Program-made: the position numbers and the translations under genes
Assembly: GCA_963681505.1 (NCBI GenBank)
Contig: OY811988.1
Span: 3,847,355-3,911,354 of the forward strand
Reading direction: 5' to 3'
Length of the DNA stretch: 64,000 nucleotides
Source: Eunapius fragilis
Lineage: Eukaryota > Porifera > Demospongiae > Spongillida > Spongillidae
The notes under the pieces: model-generated
The model's input: only the letters and a program-made list of their open reading frames with translations
Told to the model about the DNA's origin: nothing
Database searches by the model: none
In this document: one piece after another, positions 23,070-37,200 of the stretch
Layout: each line of letters opens with the position of its first letter
Numbering within the stretch: the first letter of the stretch is position 1

Positions 23070-24968
23070 TGGCACTACAACATTAATACTCTATTTCAAT
23101 AACACATTAATACAAGAATACATGAATACAATCATTATTCAACATAGAAGGCATACATACATACAGATAAAGTTGGCATAGCGGGACAGTTCAAGACTAA
23201 ATGCATTGTTGTGTTACTAACGTTTGCTTGGTTGTATACTTTTCTCAATGTCACATTGTAGACAACCAACCTTGATGGCATTAGCTCTCAGTGTGTTCCA
23301 AAGTGCTAGCAACATGATCATGCAGCTGTATAAGCAAATCTGCATTCATCCAAACACACCGTACAGAAAAATACTATACATGATATTCACCAATTGACTT
23401 CCTTGCACAAACTGCATTTAAAGGCAAGCACTGTTGCAGAATGAATACATATAAGAAGTGAAGGTAACTGATGCATGTGGTTTGCCAAATATAATAGTTC
23501 TACTTACACATAGGTATCGAAGTATGTGGTATAGGCCGTTGAGCAAGTACCACTGCGCGCACATTCGATTCATTGCCATGTGGTTCTAAAGAGACCCCGC
23601 AGCGTACATGTATAGAGCTCACATGATGTGCATGGTAATCTGGTCGCTGGCGATGATCGTGAGTTGGGGTAGCACAATCTTCAGCTTCTAGACTCTATAG
23701 CCGGTCCAAGACAAGACTTTTGAAATACTTCAAAATGGACACTATACCTTTCTTTGCGGAGTCACACACATGGTATCGAGCAATGAACAGTAAAAGAACA
23801 ATCATAAATTGAGGGTAGTTATTAACATGCCATAAATTCATTAGATCGGTGAAAGGCGGACCAAACGACCAGCGGGGAGTGCTGCAGCACCCAAAGCACC
23901 TTGTATGGCTACTTCACCATATGTCTGTGTGCCAAAAGCGAAGCTAGAGAAGAGAACACATGCATGTACCAAAACACCATGCAGGACCGATATGGGTGTA
24001 CTTTAATTTCATACATTTGTCAGTCACGAAACACAGAATTTTTTAATTAGCCCTGCGCCGGACACGTCACGAGCAAAAGAAAAATGAAGTTTGCGTTGGT
24101 TACAAAACTGACGGTTGCGTGCATACATTTAGGCTGCGCCGCATAACATACTATAACTAACCATAACTGCACAACATCTCAATAACACGGCATTGCTAGA
24201 CTTCCATTAAAAGTAAAAATCTGCCGGCGCCATTTTTTCTTCGACTGTATCAGTTTCAAAGTTGTCTCAATAATGGCAATTTTGAATAAAATTGGTTGCC
24301 ACATTTCGTTAAAAAAATGAAGACCGAACTTGATGTATATTGGACAGTAATTAGATCAATTCTTGGCTGAATCATTGATCAGTTCAGTCCAGCACTGGTA
24401 AGTGTGGGCACAGCAACTAATACAATCATAGTCTAGCTTGTCCCTAATTTGAAAATCCGGCAATCCGTCCTAGATGTAGGTGCGCCTAGAAAGGGCATAC
24501 TTCCTGCACTGAGAGCTAGCTCCATCATGGATATAATTTGACCATAGCAATGTAAATTACCTAAATGAGGAAATTTGAAAATTCCTACTGATGACATATC
24601 CGGCTCCATATATACTTCCCAGCGTGTGTGGGACTCGATACATTCACCAACGGCCGTTTATGAACAAAAGATGTTTAATGATCCCTGTAATCCATTGCCA
24701 TAGCTTGTTTGAACATATCATCTTGTCCATGTCCGGATTACGGCTTGACTGCATGGCCAAAATCTTTCAGTAGTACATGACAAGGTAATATGCTCTTAAT
24801 GTAGGACTAATGTATTTCATTTTTCTCTCCTGCACTGTCTTCAAGTCGTAAATTTTCTCAGAGGATGTTTTTATTACCTATTAAAAGGAATGTAACGAAT
24901 TAAAGATCACGCATGCGCATATGTTATGTATACATTTTTGTGAAGAGTTAGAGCATACATGTAGATAG
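23070..24968. other. 1.9 kb upstream of the MYND-SET gene, no gene seen
   Basis: No splice-bounded coding block was recognised. The last few hundred bases presumably contain the promoter of the gene starting at 24969, but no clear TATA box was identified. Confidence 0.4.
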
Positions 24969-25249
24969 ATGGCTCTTTATAGGGTTATACAGGATGCGAA
25001 GTATGGTAGAGGATTATACGCTGTAAAAGACACCCCAGCGTTTTCGGAGGTATTCAGGGAAGAGCCCTTGATACACGCACTTTTCCCAGGGTGTTTTAAG
25101 AACATGTGTCACTGGTGCTTAAGACGGAGCGATGAGTAAGTTTTACTGATCATTATAGCAGGGCAGCCATTGACTAATCAATCTTGCTGCCTAGCCTCCA
25201 TCCATGTCGGAAGTGCAAACTTGTGAGGTACTGTGACAGTAAGTGCAGG
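24969..25249 (+). CDS. SMYD-like exons 1-2: SET start and MYND zinc finger
   Basis: Exon 1 (24969-25135) starts MALYRVIQDAKYGRGLYAVK, the SET N-terminal GxG segment that precedes the MYND insert in SMYD proteins, and ends CHWCLRRSD at GA|GTAAGT. Exon 2 (25195-25249) completes HPCRKCKLVRYCDSKCR and ends before GTGAGT. With exon 3 the ligand spacing is C-x2-C-x9-C-x2-C-x5-C-x3-C-x7-H-x3-C, exactly the MYND pattern. The finger binds proline-rich partners and supports methyltransferase targeting in this family. The ATG is the first in frame and lies directly before the conserved start. Intron 1 is only 59 bp, whereas intron 2 is 8.8 kb and full of repeats. Confidence 0.88.
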
Positions 25250-28200
25250 GTGAGTCACTGATCAGTCAGGGGGCGGATTCAAAATTATGGGAATGGTGGG
25301 TAGGTCTCATAACAAGGTACGAGTGAATCGACGGCACCGAAGTAGTGTAGACAACATTGTTGATAATTTCTGGACTCATCCCAGGCCCGTAGCCTGGTTC
25401 GGTCGAACCCCCTGCTTGTCCCCCATACTCCCTGGCTGGGCGGAAGGGCACAGGAAAAAGTATCGTATTTCCAGCCCTGAGGGCAGGCCTATGGGGGAGC
25501 GCTGTAAGCTTCTCCATCGGGGCCTGGGGCTCCGCCCTAGAAGCCAACGCTTTTTGCGTTGGAAAACCTTCCAAAACAAAAACTGCCAAAAAAGATTATA
25601 ATTACTAGTACGGATCCAGTCCCTATAATAGTTAATGCTCGATGCGCCGATCGTTCATTCATTTAGACCATACGGCACTGAGACTCAGAGCCTCTGCATA
25701 CTTTTAATTTTAGACTGTCCTGCCGAGCTCTCTGCTATCAATGAAATAACTGCACGTGTACGTAATTAGTATAATCAAGGGTATAATGTTCAAGCATTTG
25801 TGAGTAACTATGAAATTAGGCAAGGTAAAAAGGGGGTGTACACAACCAATTCTTATCCCGCCCGTAACGTGAGCGGTACCCAACTTTGGCGTAACGTTAG
25901 CGTATACGGGACCGTAATAGCCCTGTTAAATGAATAACATATCATTATTCATTTACTTGCACTGTTACGGGCCCGTATACGCTAACGTCACGCCAAAGTT
26001 GGGTACCGCTCACGTCACGGCGTTTCAAGAATTGGTTGTGTAGTATAATATGTCGGACAATGTGCGGTCCCTTTTGTCTGGGCGCGCCGGCCGGGACGGG
26101 GGCCAGCCCGAAGCGGCCGCAGATTGTTCTGGATGGTGCACGGCTGTTTGCGGCTGGATACTAGGTTTATAATTAGACAATACGGTATACGCCCCTAAAG
26201 CTGGGTCATTCTATATCGATTCAACACACATAAGTTTCATTTTTGGAAGCATTTTTGTGGATGAGTGCAGGCTATTACCCTGCGTTTATACTAACTTTTA
26301 AATATGTAAGTTATTAGGTGTGAAAAAGTTGACCATATATAAATGTAAACTATGCTAATTATCTTTGCGAGCGTTACAGCAGTAGCGATGGTTATTTTTC
26401 CGTGCATACAGAACATCATGACTATCATGCTGTTTAATAAAAAAAGGAACTTCATAAGAAAATATGCTTTTCGAGCGTAATAGTTGCCACCATTTTAAAA
26501 TACACAATTGGTTTTTCTTTTATTTTAATGAAAGGCTATCTGTTGGCTTGTTGTGTTTTCAATCGCAAGACGGAACGCCAAGCCGTTACTAAACTACATC
26601 GCATCGAAGCGCTCGTGTTTTAGTCTTCTTCTAATGCGATAATTGTGTACTATACGTAATGAATTTAATTACTTGTGCTGCTTTTATGTACAATAGAAAG
26701 AATATTCCCCTTTTCAATGACTGCAAACTAAACAAGTCTGTGTCACCCCTCTCACTCATAGTCCACCATGTCACCCTCCTCCCTCATGGTCCACCATGTC
26801 ACCCTCCTCTCTCATGGTCCACCATGTCACCCTCCTCCCTCATGGTCCACCATGTCACCCTCCTCCCTCATGGTCCACCATGTCACTCTCCTCCCTCATG
26901 ATCCACCATGTCACCCTCCTCCCTCATGATCCACCATGTCACCCTCCTCCCTCAGGTCCACCATGTCACCCTTCCACATGAACACATATGCTGCACAGCA
27001 CAGGAGGCTGACATGGTGGACCATGAGGGAGGAGGGTGACATGGTGGACCATGAGGGAGGAGGGTGACATGGTGGACCATGAGGGAGGAGGGTGACATGG
27101 TGGACCATGAGGGAGGAGGGTGACATGGTGGACCATGAGGGAGGAGGGTGACATGGTGGACCATGAGGGAGGAGGGTGACATGGTGGACCATGAGGGAGG
27201 AGGATGACATGGTGGACTATGAGGGAGGGGTAAGGGAGGAGGATGACATGGTAGATCATGAGGGAGGGGTGAGGGAGGTGTGTGACATGGTGGACCATGA
27301 GAGAGGGTGACATGGTGGACCATGAGGGAGAGGTGAGGGAGGAGGGTGATATGGTAGACCATGAGGGAGGAGGGTGACAAGGTGGATCATAAGGGAGGAG
27401 GGTGACATGGTGGACCATGAGGGAGGAGGGTGACATGGTGGACTGTGAGGGAGAGGTGTGACACAGACTTGTTTAGTTTGCAGTCATTGAAATATTCTTT
27501 ATAAAAGCAGCACAAGTAATTAAATTCATTATGTGGCAAGTTTAATACATATTAGAAGGGTTTCTTTAAGACTAAAACACGAGCGCTTTGATGCAATGTA
27601 GTTTAGTAACGGCTTGGCGTTCCGTCTTGCGATTGAAAACACAACAAGCCAACAGATAGCCTTTCATTAAAATCAAAAAGAAAGTGTTTTTTTTAATGGT
27701 GGCAACTATTACGCTCGAAAAGCATATCTTCCGTTGTGCTCAAAGTTCCTTTTTTTAATAAACAGCATGATAGTCATGATGTTCTGTATGCACAGAAAAA
27801 TAACCATCACTACTGCTGTAACGCTCGCAAAGATAATTAGCATAGTTTACATATGTGGTCAACGTTTTCACACCTAATAACTTACGAACAATTGATATTT
27901 AAAATTTAGTATAATACATAAATATACGCAGGGTATTAGCCTGCACTCATCCACAAAAATGCTTCCAAAAATGAAACTTATGTGTGTTGAATCGATATAG
28001 AATGACCCACATGTTGTAAGCAATTCCGTTGAAACAAATAGCTCCCGCACACATCCTACCAGTCTAGTCAACAAAATGATAAACGCGCAACAGTATTTGA
28101 TTTAATTAATAGTTATGCGCAGCCCGTTTTTAAGCCAATGTAATTTTGGCGGGTCTAGACCGAACTAACTGACAGAACAGGACACGGTAAACAAGAACAA

Positions 28201-31200
28201 ACAACACACATAGGAGAGCATATATACAATGTTCACAACTAGCCAACTTTTTTTAACACCGAACTGGACATGAGTTTTTTTATATGAATAATAGGTGTGG
28301 CTTTGGATGGAGCACCACACAACAACAGCCAAAGAGCTGTGTGGTTGCTTCTTGGTGGAGGCTAGGAAAAAGAAAACAAGGAGCTCATACATCTGCCAAG
28401 AGTTTGCAGCTCATTTGTACACTGTCTTTGCTATTAACACCAGCAATGACATAGCTAATACTCACCCTCCTTGCTTCTGCAGCAGTTCTGCTATAACGTT
28501 GAAAACTTGTGCTGGATTAAATGAATACACATTAAAAACATTTGTGTTCACCTTACATTCTGATTTGCCGTACATTATCACCCTGCCTGCAGTCATCCAG
28601 CCAAACACAGCCCACAGAAGATCATTGCAAGCATTCATGCAACCCACTGAGTCCTTACTGGCTGACCACTTACTGGCCAGCTCCAACAATCCAGCAATCC
28701 TGGAGCAACTACAGTGTCCCATATGCCTGAGGATTTTACACCAGCCTCTGGAGCTCCCATGTAGAGGGCACTGGTGTGCACTGCCTGCATGGTCAAGTTG
28801 TTCAAGGTGTTCAATTGCAGTGGGTCAAATGTCCACGCTGCTTCATGGACACTCCCACTAACTGCCACACAGCTAAAGGCAGCAACATTATTGGTCCAGA
28901 CACTGTTGATGGACATAGCACTCCAGTGTCAAACCTGTAGGAAGGACATTAAGGCTTGTGAGTACATGTATGGCACACACACACACTCCAGTGCAATGGT
29001 GAACCAACGAAGGCTGACCTGCAGAAAGCATGTTGGATTTGGCCTCCTCAGGGGGCTGAATCCATACATGCAAGGTTCAACGGACTACAAATGACGTACC
29101 ATTCAGTTCCTGACAAAGTTCAACAATTGGTGCTAATGGTAAAGGAGCATCTACTCTCCATGGCTCCACAAAATGTGGCAGCGACACTCCTCCTACCAGC
29201 AATGACATGATCGCGTAACTTTGGTATCAAAAATCCCTGGCAAAAAAAAGTTGGCTTTTAGCACATGTAATTATAAGCTAGTACCTTCTAAGTCCTTCAA
29301 GATTCAGCTTTGATTTTGACTTTCTATCGGTTGGGAACGTAGATAATTCGCTTCTAATAGGAGAGGTACGTTGCGAGTTACCTGCTTTCACGACCTATAA
29401 TGCGCCGTGGCAACGAAACTGTAGCATGAGGTAAGCACTGTAAATAGAAAAATGAAGCTGGCTTTATTTCGTGTTTTCAAATGGTGACAATACCAACCTG
29501 TTTTGTGCTGGCTCACGTTTTCGTTCAACCCTGGGGTTGTCATATGCGTTGCTAAGGCACTATGTAATCATTTCAATATTTCGGATAAATAACCTAGTGT
29601 CCACAAAATGTATGGCTGCAAACAGCTGTGGGTGGTTATGCTATATATTTGTATGTGAGCATGTGTGTCATGAGTTGTTTGCCCCTGGCTGGAGACTGCC
29701 TACTAGCGTGTTCCCGTGGCTGCGTCCAGCCACATGCGACCGCGTGCGCCAATAGTACTTCGCTACATTACAGGGGGCTATACCAGCCCCCCCCCCCCCC
29801 CCCCACACACACACTGTAGACAGCTTTTTTATCTTTATCTGCTATCTGCAGTATTGAAGCAAAGCTCGTCCCTGATTTTATCAATGTTTAGAGCTTTACC
29901 TTTTCAAGTTAAAAAAAAATGATTAAATTCAACTTAATTTGGTACCGCATTGATTTTTTTTCCACTGAAATTGCTTTCTATGGGATATGAGACATCTAAA
30001 ACAACTTTTTCTATGTTCCATTCATAAAATGCACCATTTCTAAAGTTTTTTTCTCAAGGATTGAGTGAGCTTCATGTATTCATAATTTTGCAACCGCACG
30101 TCGTCCCATGTTAAAAGGGGTAAAACTTTAGAAATGTGTATCTTAAGAACGGAACACAGAAAAAATATACAAAAGTTGTTTTATCCCATAGAAACCGATT
30201 TCAGTGGGGAAAAGATTGACGCAGTACCATATTAAGTCCTAACAATGGAATTTTTTTAACCTTTTAAAAAAAAAATTAAAGCCCTAAGCATTGATAATAT
30301 AAAATCAGGGGAAAACTCAGCCTCAATATTGCAGATAAAAAGGTTCTCTTTTAGTGCATGGACTGTGATATTTAATTTGACCACTACATCGCAATATACT
30401 TCCTCGATGCTGTCGCGGACTTTAGTTCAGTTTTCCCAAAACTCCCCGACCAGCCTACAGGCCTGCATCCTGGGATAGTAGCATGGGCATGATCACACGT
30501 ACATCAATCAGTTGCGTGGTATGGATGAACCGCCATGTTGGTTTTGTGGCATTGTGTTGGTATGTGTCTAATTATTAATCTTTCCGTGTTAATCTTTAAT
30601 CTATGTGAAATAATCCTGAAATAGGATCGGTAAAATCCTGAATTCAGGATAAAGAGTACTTTTCCGTTTATAACAACCATTGCGATCAAAATTAAAATCA
30701 TTAAAACATAGAAGCTGTTTGTTTTACAAATGCTGCTTCTGTAGCATGAAATAATTCTAGCCATCCAGAAAGCTGTCCAAACTTCAGAGATGCATAAGCA
30801 TGTTTCATTGGTGCCGCTTACACGGATGTTATAATGCTTACAAAGAACATTGAAAATATCAATTTTACTCCTTTTCAACTACTTAAATGGTACTCTAGGT
30901 AGAAGTTATGTTTCACAAAATAAAATTTTGATCACTATCCAAGCATCCCCCCTTTCTTGAGTTAATTTGATGCTTGTACCTCCTGTTTTCCATATTTGTG
31001 GCTCTCCTTAGTGACCTTCGTAACAATTCCTATCTTGCCAGTAAGCTTCCTGATCTTTCCTCAACTATTTGATGGTAACCACAGCATTATTTGCAAACGA
31101 AAGAGGAAACAAAGCTTAAACACCACTATTTTCACTGAACTTTGGTATATAATTAGTGTGGGCCATTTCATCTAACTACCGAGTTCAATTTTGAATGTGG

Positions 31201-34200
31201 TATACAGTTTTGGTTTTGTTGGCCTTTAAGTACCATTTTTGTAGGAGCTGTCTTATAAACATCAGTTCCACAATTTGGAGAAAAAAACAGAGAAAGAGTA
31301 GTTGCATAGAAAACTATTTTTGATTGTTTTCTTGCAAGAAACGCACTTCCAGCCCTGATGTGGAAAAAAAAACTGCCATCGTTGAATGAATAAAATTATA
31401 AAGGTGACATCATGTGTTTGTCGAAGACGGAAGCGAAAATGCTCTTTTCAGAACGTAGAATCAGGAAACCATCTTTACCTGTTAACACCACAAAAATCTC
31501 CATGAGGCCTTAACTCCAGCAAGATGTCTAAATTCTGACAGTCTGTACTAAGGAAGTTGGGGGGGGGGGGGGGGGGGAACTGTTGGTGGTGTCGCCCCAG
31601 GGAGCGTGTGGGAGGTGTGCTCCCATCCAACTCCTACCCGGCTATGGGGTATGGGGGAGCACCGAAAGCTACCCCATCAGGGCCTGGGGCCAGAAACCGA
31701 AAACCAAAGATATTGAGAAAAAAAAACTATGCAAAAAGCGGTGGCTGGGAGGCTTTTTAATTACTTATCGGTTTATTTAAATAGTAGCTGTATTTTTATA
31801 TGATCCGGACTGGGCACCCACCTCCACATACTCACTACCAACTATTTTTTTTGCATTGCATAAACCACTAGAAATTGTAATTTGCAATTTTAAAACAGAT
31901 AACTATTCAAGACTATTCTGCAGCTGATCTCCTCAGAACAGCAATACATGCTATTAATAGTTGTAACATGGTTGAGAGTATGAGTTATAGTGTTTATGCC
32001 TTTAATATGTAACTACTAACATTTTTAATAACACAGTGATAGAACTTAGCCGGCTTCTATATGTTCGATGCGCCAATCTTTTTCAAATGTTGGTAATGCT
32101 TTACTCACTGTACATTTGTTTAGATAATATGACATAGACCACTTCTTTTTAACCTCCAATTTGTAGCGAATTTACCGTGTACGGTAACGCTATTTATTGC
32201 CGTGCACGGTAACAAGCAATTAGGACATAGAAAGAACAGAATACAAAACAAATGCACAAACAATCTCAATTTATACCCATTCCCATTACAATAATCATAT
32301 GTCCATTTTGGCACGCTGTACAGAGTGCATGAATGTGTTTCTTCTCTAGATTTGTTTGAGCAAATGGAACTTGACTAACCGCGCTCGCTTGTTAGCAACT
32401 TTGGAGAGCACCTTTCCTTGCAATGTAGCCTTTTTCCAGGATTTACCTAAAAGTGCATTCCCTTGTTGCGCACTTAGTATCTTCTCAGCCAGCACGAACA
32501 CCCTTGCGCCATTGTCCACCATTGTAATTGTATGGTCTGGGTACGTGCGATCACGTGCAATTACAAATGGTGTTTCTTCTTTGACTACGGCAATTGTTAT
32601 CGTAACTGATTCTGTGAACCTGATACTGACTGATAGGAGCCATAAACTATCACTGAGGATCCTCAGCTCTAAACATGTACACACAGGTTAACGTTTATAT
32701 GCCATAGCTGAAATCGTGATATATACATGTATTTGTTGACTCGTGTACATTGTCAGCAATGAGTTGTCACGCACTTTTATTCGCTCCTGCTATATTGTAC
32801 TGCGAGTATATGAGTTACCAACCCGAAAAACATGGCTAGCGATAGATTTGTAGTCTTGACCCTTAACCCTTCATTGTTCCAAGCAATGGAAGATTATAAT
32901 TGCGCTAGTTTGTCACATTAAAAGGAGTTCAGCGAACAAATGGGATTAGCGCTAGATTAATTTTAGGAATAATTATGACTCCTGAAAGACTGTCATTTTA
33001 AATTGCCGTCTACGGTAATGGATTTCCGTGCACGGCAACGTAACAACGCAGAGGTTAATACACACGTCTGCACAATCATATACATAATTGACCCTCCCCC
33101 TCCTTGTATCCAATCTGTATAGACGAATCGCAGTACCATTTTGTGTATCAGGTGGTTATATAAATAACAACGCGTTAAAAAATTAAAAATAATCATCCAG
33201 AAGGAGGACACCCCCCCTCCCAGATCCTTGTCTGCCTAGAGCTGCTCAACATAAAGTTTGCAAGATCTTGCTGGTTTGCTGTTAACTTGCTGTGGTTGGT
33301 TCCTGAAAAGAACCATTTTCACTTTGCTCGTGGCCACTCCGGCCTTCATACGTTTCGCTCACGGCAAATACATGACATCACTTTTATTTTAATTTTTTTC
33401 GATCTCAGGGCTAGAAGTGACTTTTCTTGCAGGCAAACAATCAATAACACTACAAATAAAAATGCTATCATTGCTCTGTTTCTTTTCTGAATTGTGGAAT
33501 GTGTATGAGCTGAAACTGTTTACCACATTCAAAATGTTACATGAAATGCCCCATACTGCACTTATACTTAAGGTCAGCGAAAACTATTGTGTATTAATGG
33601 CGATACATAAATCTGTACACTTGGAGTGGTAACTGCAACTGAAAGTGTATTAGCCCAAAACATCACAGACTTGAGTAATGTAGATTTCTTGCTAGATGGT
33701 TTACAAATAATATTGTGTGATCAGACTTTAATACTCTCAACCATTAATTTTAGAAAATCAAGATATATCCAAAAATGATTTTAAACTGCACTGTACTCAA
33801 GCTAACCTAATACAAGGCTATACTGGCAAAACTAATGATAGATGCAAATATTATCCACAACCTTCTGATGATGTCATGTGCATAATGTCTAAATTATATT
33901 AGACTTCATCTGGGCCTCTAGACTGCTTTGATACGATACATCAATAATGATGGCATGTAATTAGTTTTCATGAACCCATCTCCTTGCCCATGAGACTAGC
34001 CATTATTGATTGTTTTTGTGCTCTGCTGCAGAAGGCAGACTTGCCACAACATGGCAATGAGTGCTGCAAGGAATATTGGATTGAATTATTAAAAGAGGTT
34101 AAAAATTTTCAGAGTTGTCGGGTTCGCAGCCTTGCCATCAGAGCACAGGTGAGTCACCAATCTGTAAGAATTCTAGCATTTGCTGTTTATAATAGTGATG

Positions 34201-37200
34201 AGAATGACATTTTTTCTACATCCAGCTTCCAGGAGTGGGTTCGAAGTTAAATGAACTCTATGGAGATTCCATTGATAACAAGGTACTAACAGTTAAGTGC
34301 CTGCGTGCACATTTTAAATCAGTTGTTAGTGTTATACGAGTCGATACCAGTAACTGCAAGTTGTCACAATGAATACATGAATGTTTGTGACTGTTTCTGT
34401 TGCTGCATAATGACCTGTGTCCCACCTACACTCCATTCATACGTGTGAGATGCATTACATATGCTGGTATGCTGTCTGCATAAGAGTACTAAATATAGTA
34501 CGAGTACAAGTGTTACGACTTCTGCCATTATACATAGTTGAAGCATGTAATAGCTTATTTCTTATATGTGGGGGGTTTGCTATCTATTTCACATAGTTTT
34601 TAAGATGACAGGATACCCTCCTGGATTTTGAAAAAAAAATCATACTAGCTTGTAGCCTGAGAGCATCTTAGAGGACCGTATCATTTTGACAGTTATTAGA
34701 TGAGCAGTAAAAATAGTACAAATATTCTAAGAATTAAACTTTATGATTGGTTTGTTGAAAACTGTAGTGCTTAAAAATCACCAAATTAGGAGGATAAATA
34801 TGAAATAATATCTTCTTTTGTTTGGTGCATTCGTTTCGAAACGGAGCAGTAGGTTTGTGCCAAAGCTTATACTAACCATCATTTCAGGGTGAACTAATTG
34901 GGCTACTCATGAATTACTCATGCTGGGCATTCCAGAACAGCTAGTTTATCGTGAATACACATTCTTCATTACTTAATTGTCTTTTTGGTGCATCGATAAC
35001 GTTACTATCCTTTTCCACAAATTTACAGCAATTTTTTTACAAAGTTACGCATCCCTGGACGCCATATTTGTACCTTGAAATTGAAATGTTATTAATAGAT
35101 AGATATTCGGTCTTCGGCTATTTAGAAAAAAGTAACTTATTTTGAAAACAAGGACAAGATATTTTCCCACACGTACGCTCTTCTTGGTGCTTAGCTCCTA
35201 TCGTAATAATATGCTCAACACTTGGTCATAAGGTCTGTTGTCTCGAATGTACAGGAAAAAGAGTTTTTGCCGTTCGTATTTCAAGGTGCTCCTAAAACAA
35301 GCGGTGCTAGTGTTTCTGCGCGTTATTGAAATGCTACCAAGATGGCATATCTTAAACAATAAGGTGGATTCTCTCCAAATTATATACGGTACTTGAACAG
35401 AACTACCAATTGTTGATGACGTATTTTAATAATTCAGACCCCAAAATACATGGCGGACTCAAACTGTGCATGCGTGCGCAAATTACAAGATGGCGGATGC
35501 GAAAATTTAAGGCACTGCACTCGGTTAAGTACATTACTTATCTAAATGATATCAAGGTGGCATATCATAAACAATAAGGTGGATCTAACCAATTTTTTTT
35601 TCCAAAAAAACCTCGTTATGGGTACAACTACCTTAAATGAGTGATATCATGTGAAAATACCTTTAAGTTTTTCCCCATGCGATTATCAACTGCAGTGTTG
35701 CACCAAACATGAGCCATTAAACAGAGAATTTATAAAAACTCACTCAAGTCTGCAGTTTTCTTCATAAGCACTGAATTAAAAAGTACTGCATTATATAGTC
35801 AGTATTGAAGAAAATAATGCTGGGTGATGGCATGGGTGTCAGTACATGGCTGCTGACATGTTTTTAAAGGAGTGTTGTTGATGTGATGATAACATGTGGA
35901 AGGTACCCAGGTAGACAAAAACACATTTATCCCCAAATTTCCCCTTTCAAATTAATAAAACCGTATAGTTTTATCACACATATTACATTGACAGGATTGG
36001 AAACAGGGCATTTTTCCATCAGTACAAAATGTATATTAAAAGGTCATAATCAACCAAGTGCATGTTGTAACTGCTGTTGGAACACTCAATCAGTCACGTG
36101 TACAAGTATTGACACTCCATGATTACTTTTTTTTTCTTTTCTCTTGTAGTTCTAAGTATTTCTCTGTCGACCCATTCATCTTTTCTATGAGTAAAAACAT
36201 ATAAACAGCCAGCATGTAGGTATGTTGGTTTTATCCGTATACCAAATGAAGAGACCAAAATAAAAGAGATGAAGTTTTTTTTGCAATTTTACTTGTAACT
36301 TTTGAACCCTTTAGGGTACTGCAAGGTAATTGGATTTCCACATTCAGCCATCATTTCTGCACGTGATAAAGTGGTTAAAATTAGTAATGGTAAACAATAG
36401 GTGGTTTTAAGTAAACAAACTTTGATTCAAATCAATTGCAGTTCCTGTAGCTTAGGAACATAGCTAAACAATCAAATTTATTTTGTAGGTGCATGTAGTA
36501 GACAAATGTAGCATGCAGGTTTACAGCTTGCATAAGCACATCTCTTTGTATGCTTTAATTCATGCTGAATCATTACTTGGCTGTTGATAGCAGGTGTGAG
36601 CTATGCAGGATCACACCATACTGATAGGCATTGAGCACGTACATGCACTGAAGTGACTGGTCTTCTGTGTGTAAAGATTGCGTTTGGTACCTGTCCAGTT
36701 GAGTACACCGTTATTTGCCATGGTTAGGTAGACTTTGCCAGTCTCTAGCTACTTTCTTTATATACTCCTATGATTTCACTATTCTTTCCATAGGATCCTT
36801 CTCTGTAGGCACGTTCATAGTTCTTCTAATGAAGTATTTTAGAGCTTGCAGGGACTATGAACGTTTCCTGACATGTATGCATACTGTTATTGTCATGCAG
36901 GCATGACTGAATTGGATACATCATGCCTTTTTGTGTCTACACAAGGCTATCTACCTACTGCATACTATACCAATGTGTATTCCAAACATCTATCATTTTA
37001 TGTGCAGCGCCTCTTATTGCAACATTACAACGGTATGTCACGTAATTAAATAACAGCACTCCTTAAAACATGTAAATCAGAACCGATCTTGCCAACCACT
37101 TTGACTTAAAAGAATCAAATCTTGTGTGCACTTAGGTACATGTACCTACAAAATAAATTTGAACACTTAGCTATGTTCCTTATGGGAAATGTGATTTAAA

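Noticed and set aside
25266..25601. Overlapping 100-codon frames on both strands
   Set aside because: They lie in a GC-rich dispersed repeat with a relative at 31640 and have no motif or splice support.
26659..27436. Frames up to 156 codons and a CRISPR-like look
   Set aside because: Head-to-tail 28-bp units without spacers form a minisatellite. Spacers of unique sequence, needed for CRISPR, are absent, and the host is a eukaryote.
32346..32691. A gene at the 112/111-codon frames on opposite strands
   Set aside because: The frames mirror each other, no family or splice border was recognised and the stretch may be inside a repeat. It is kept only as part of a repeat entry.
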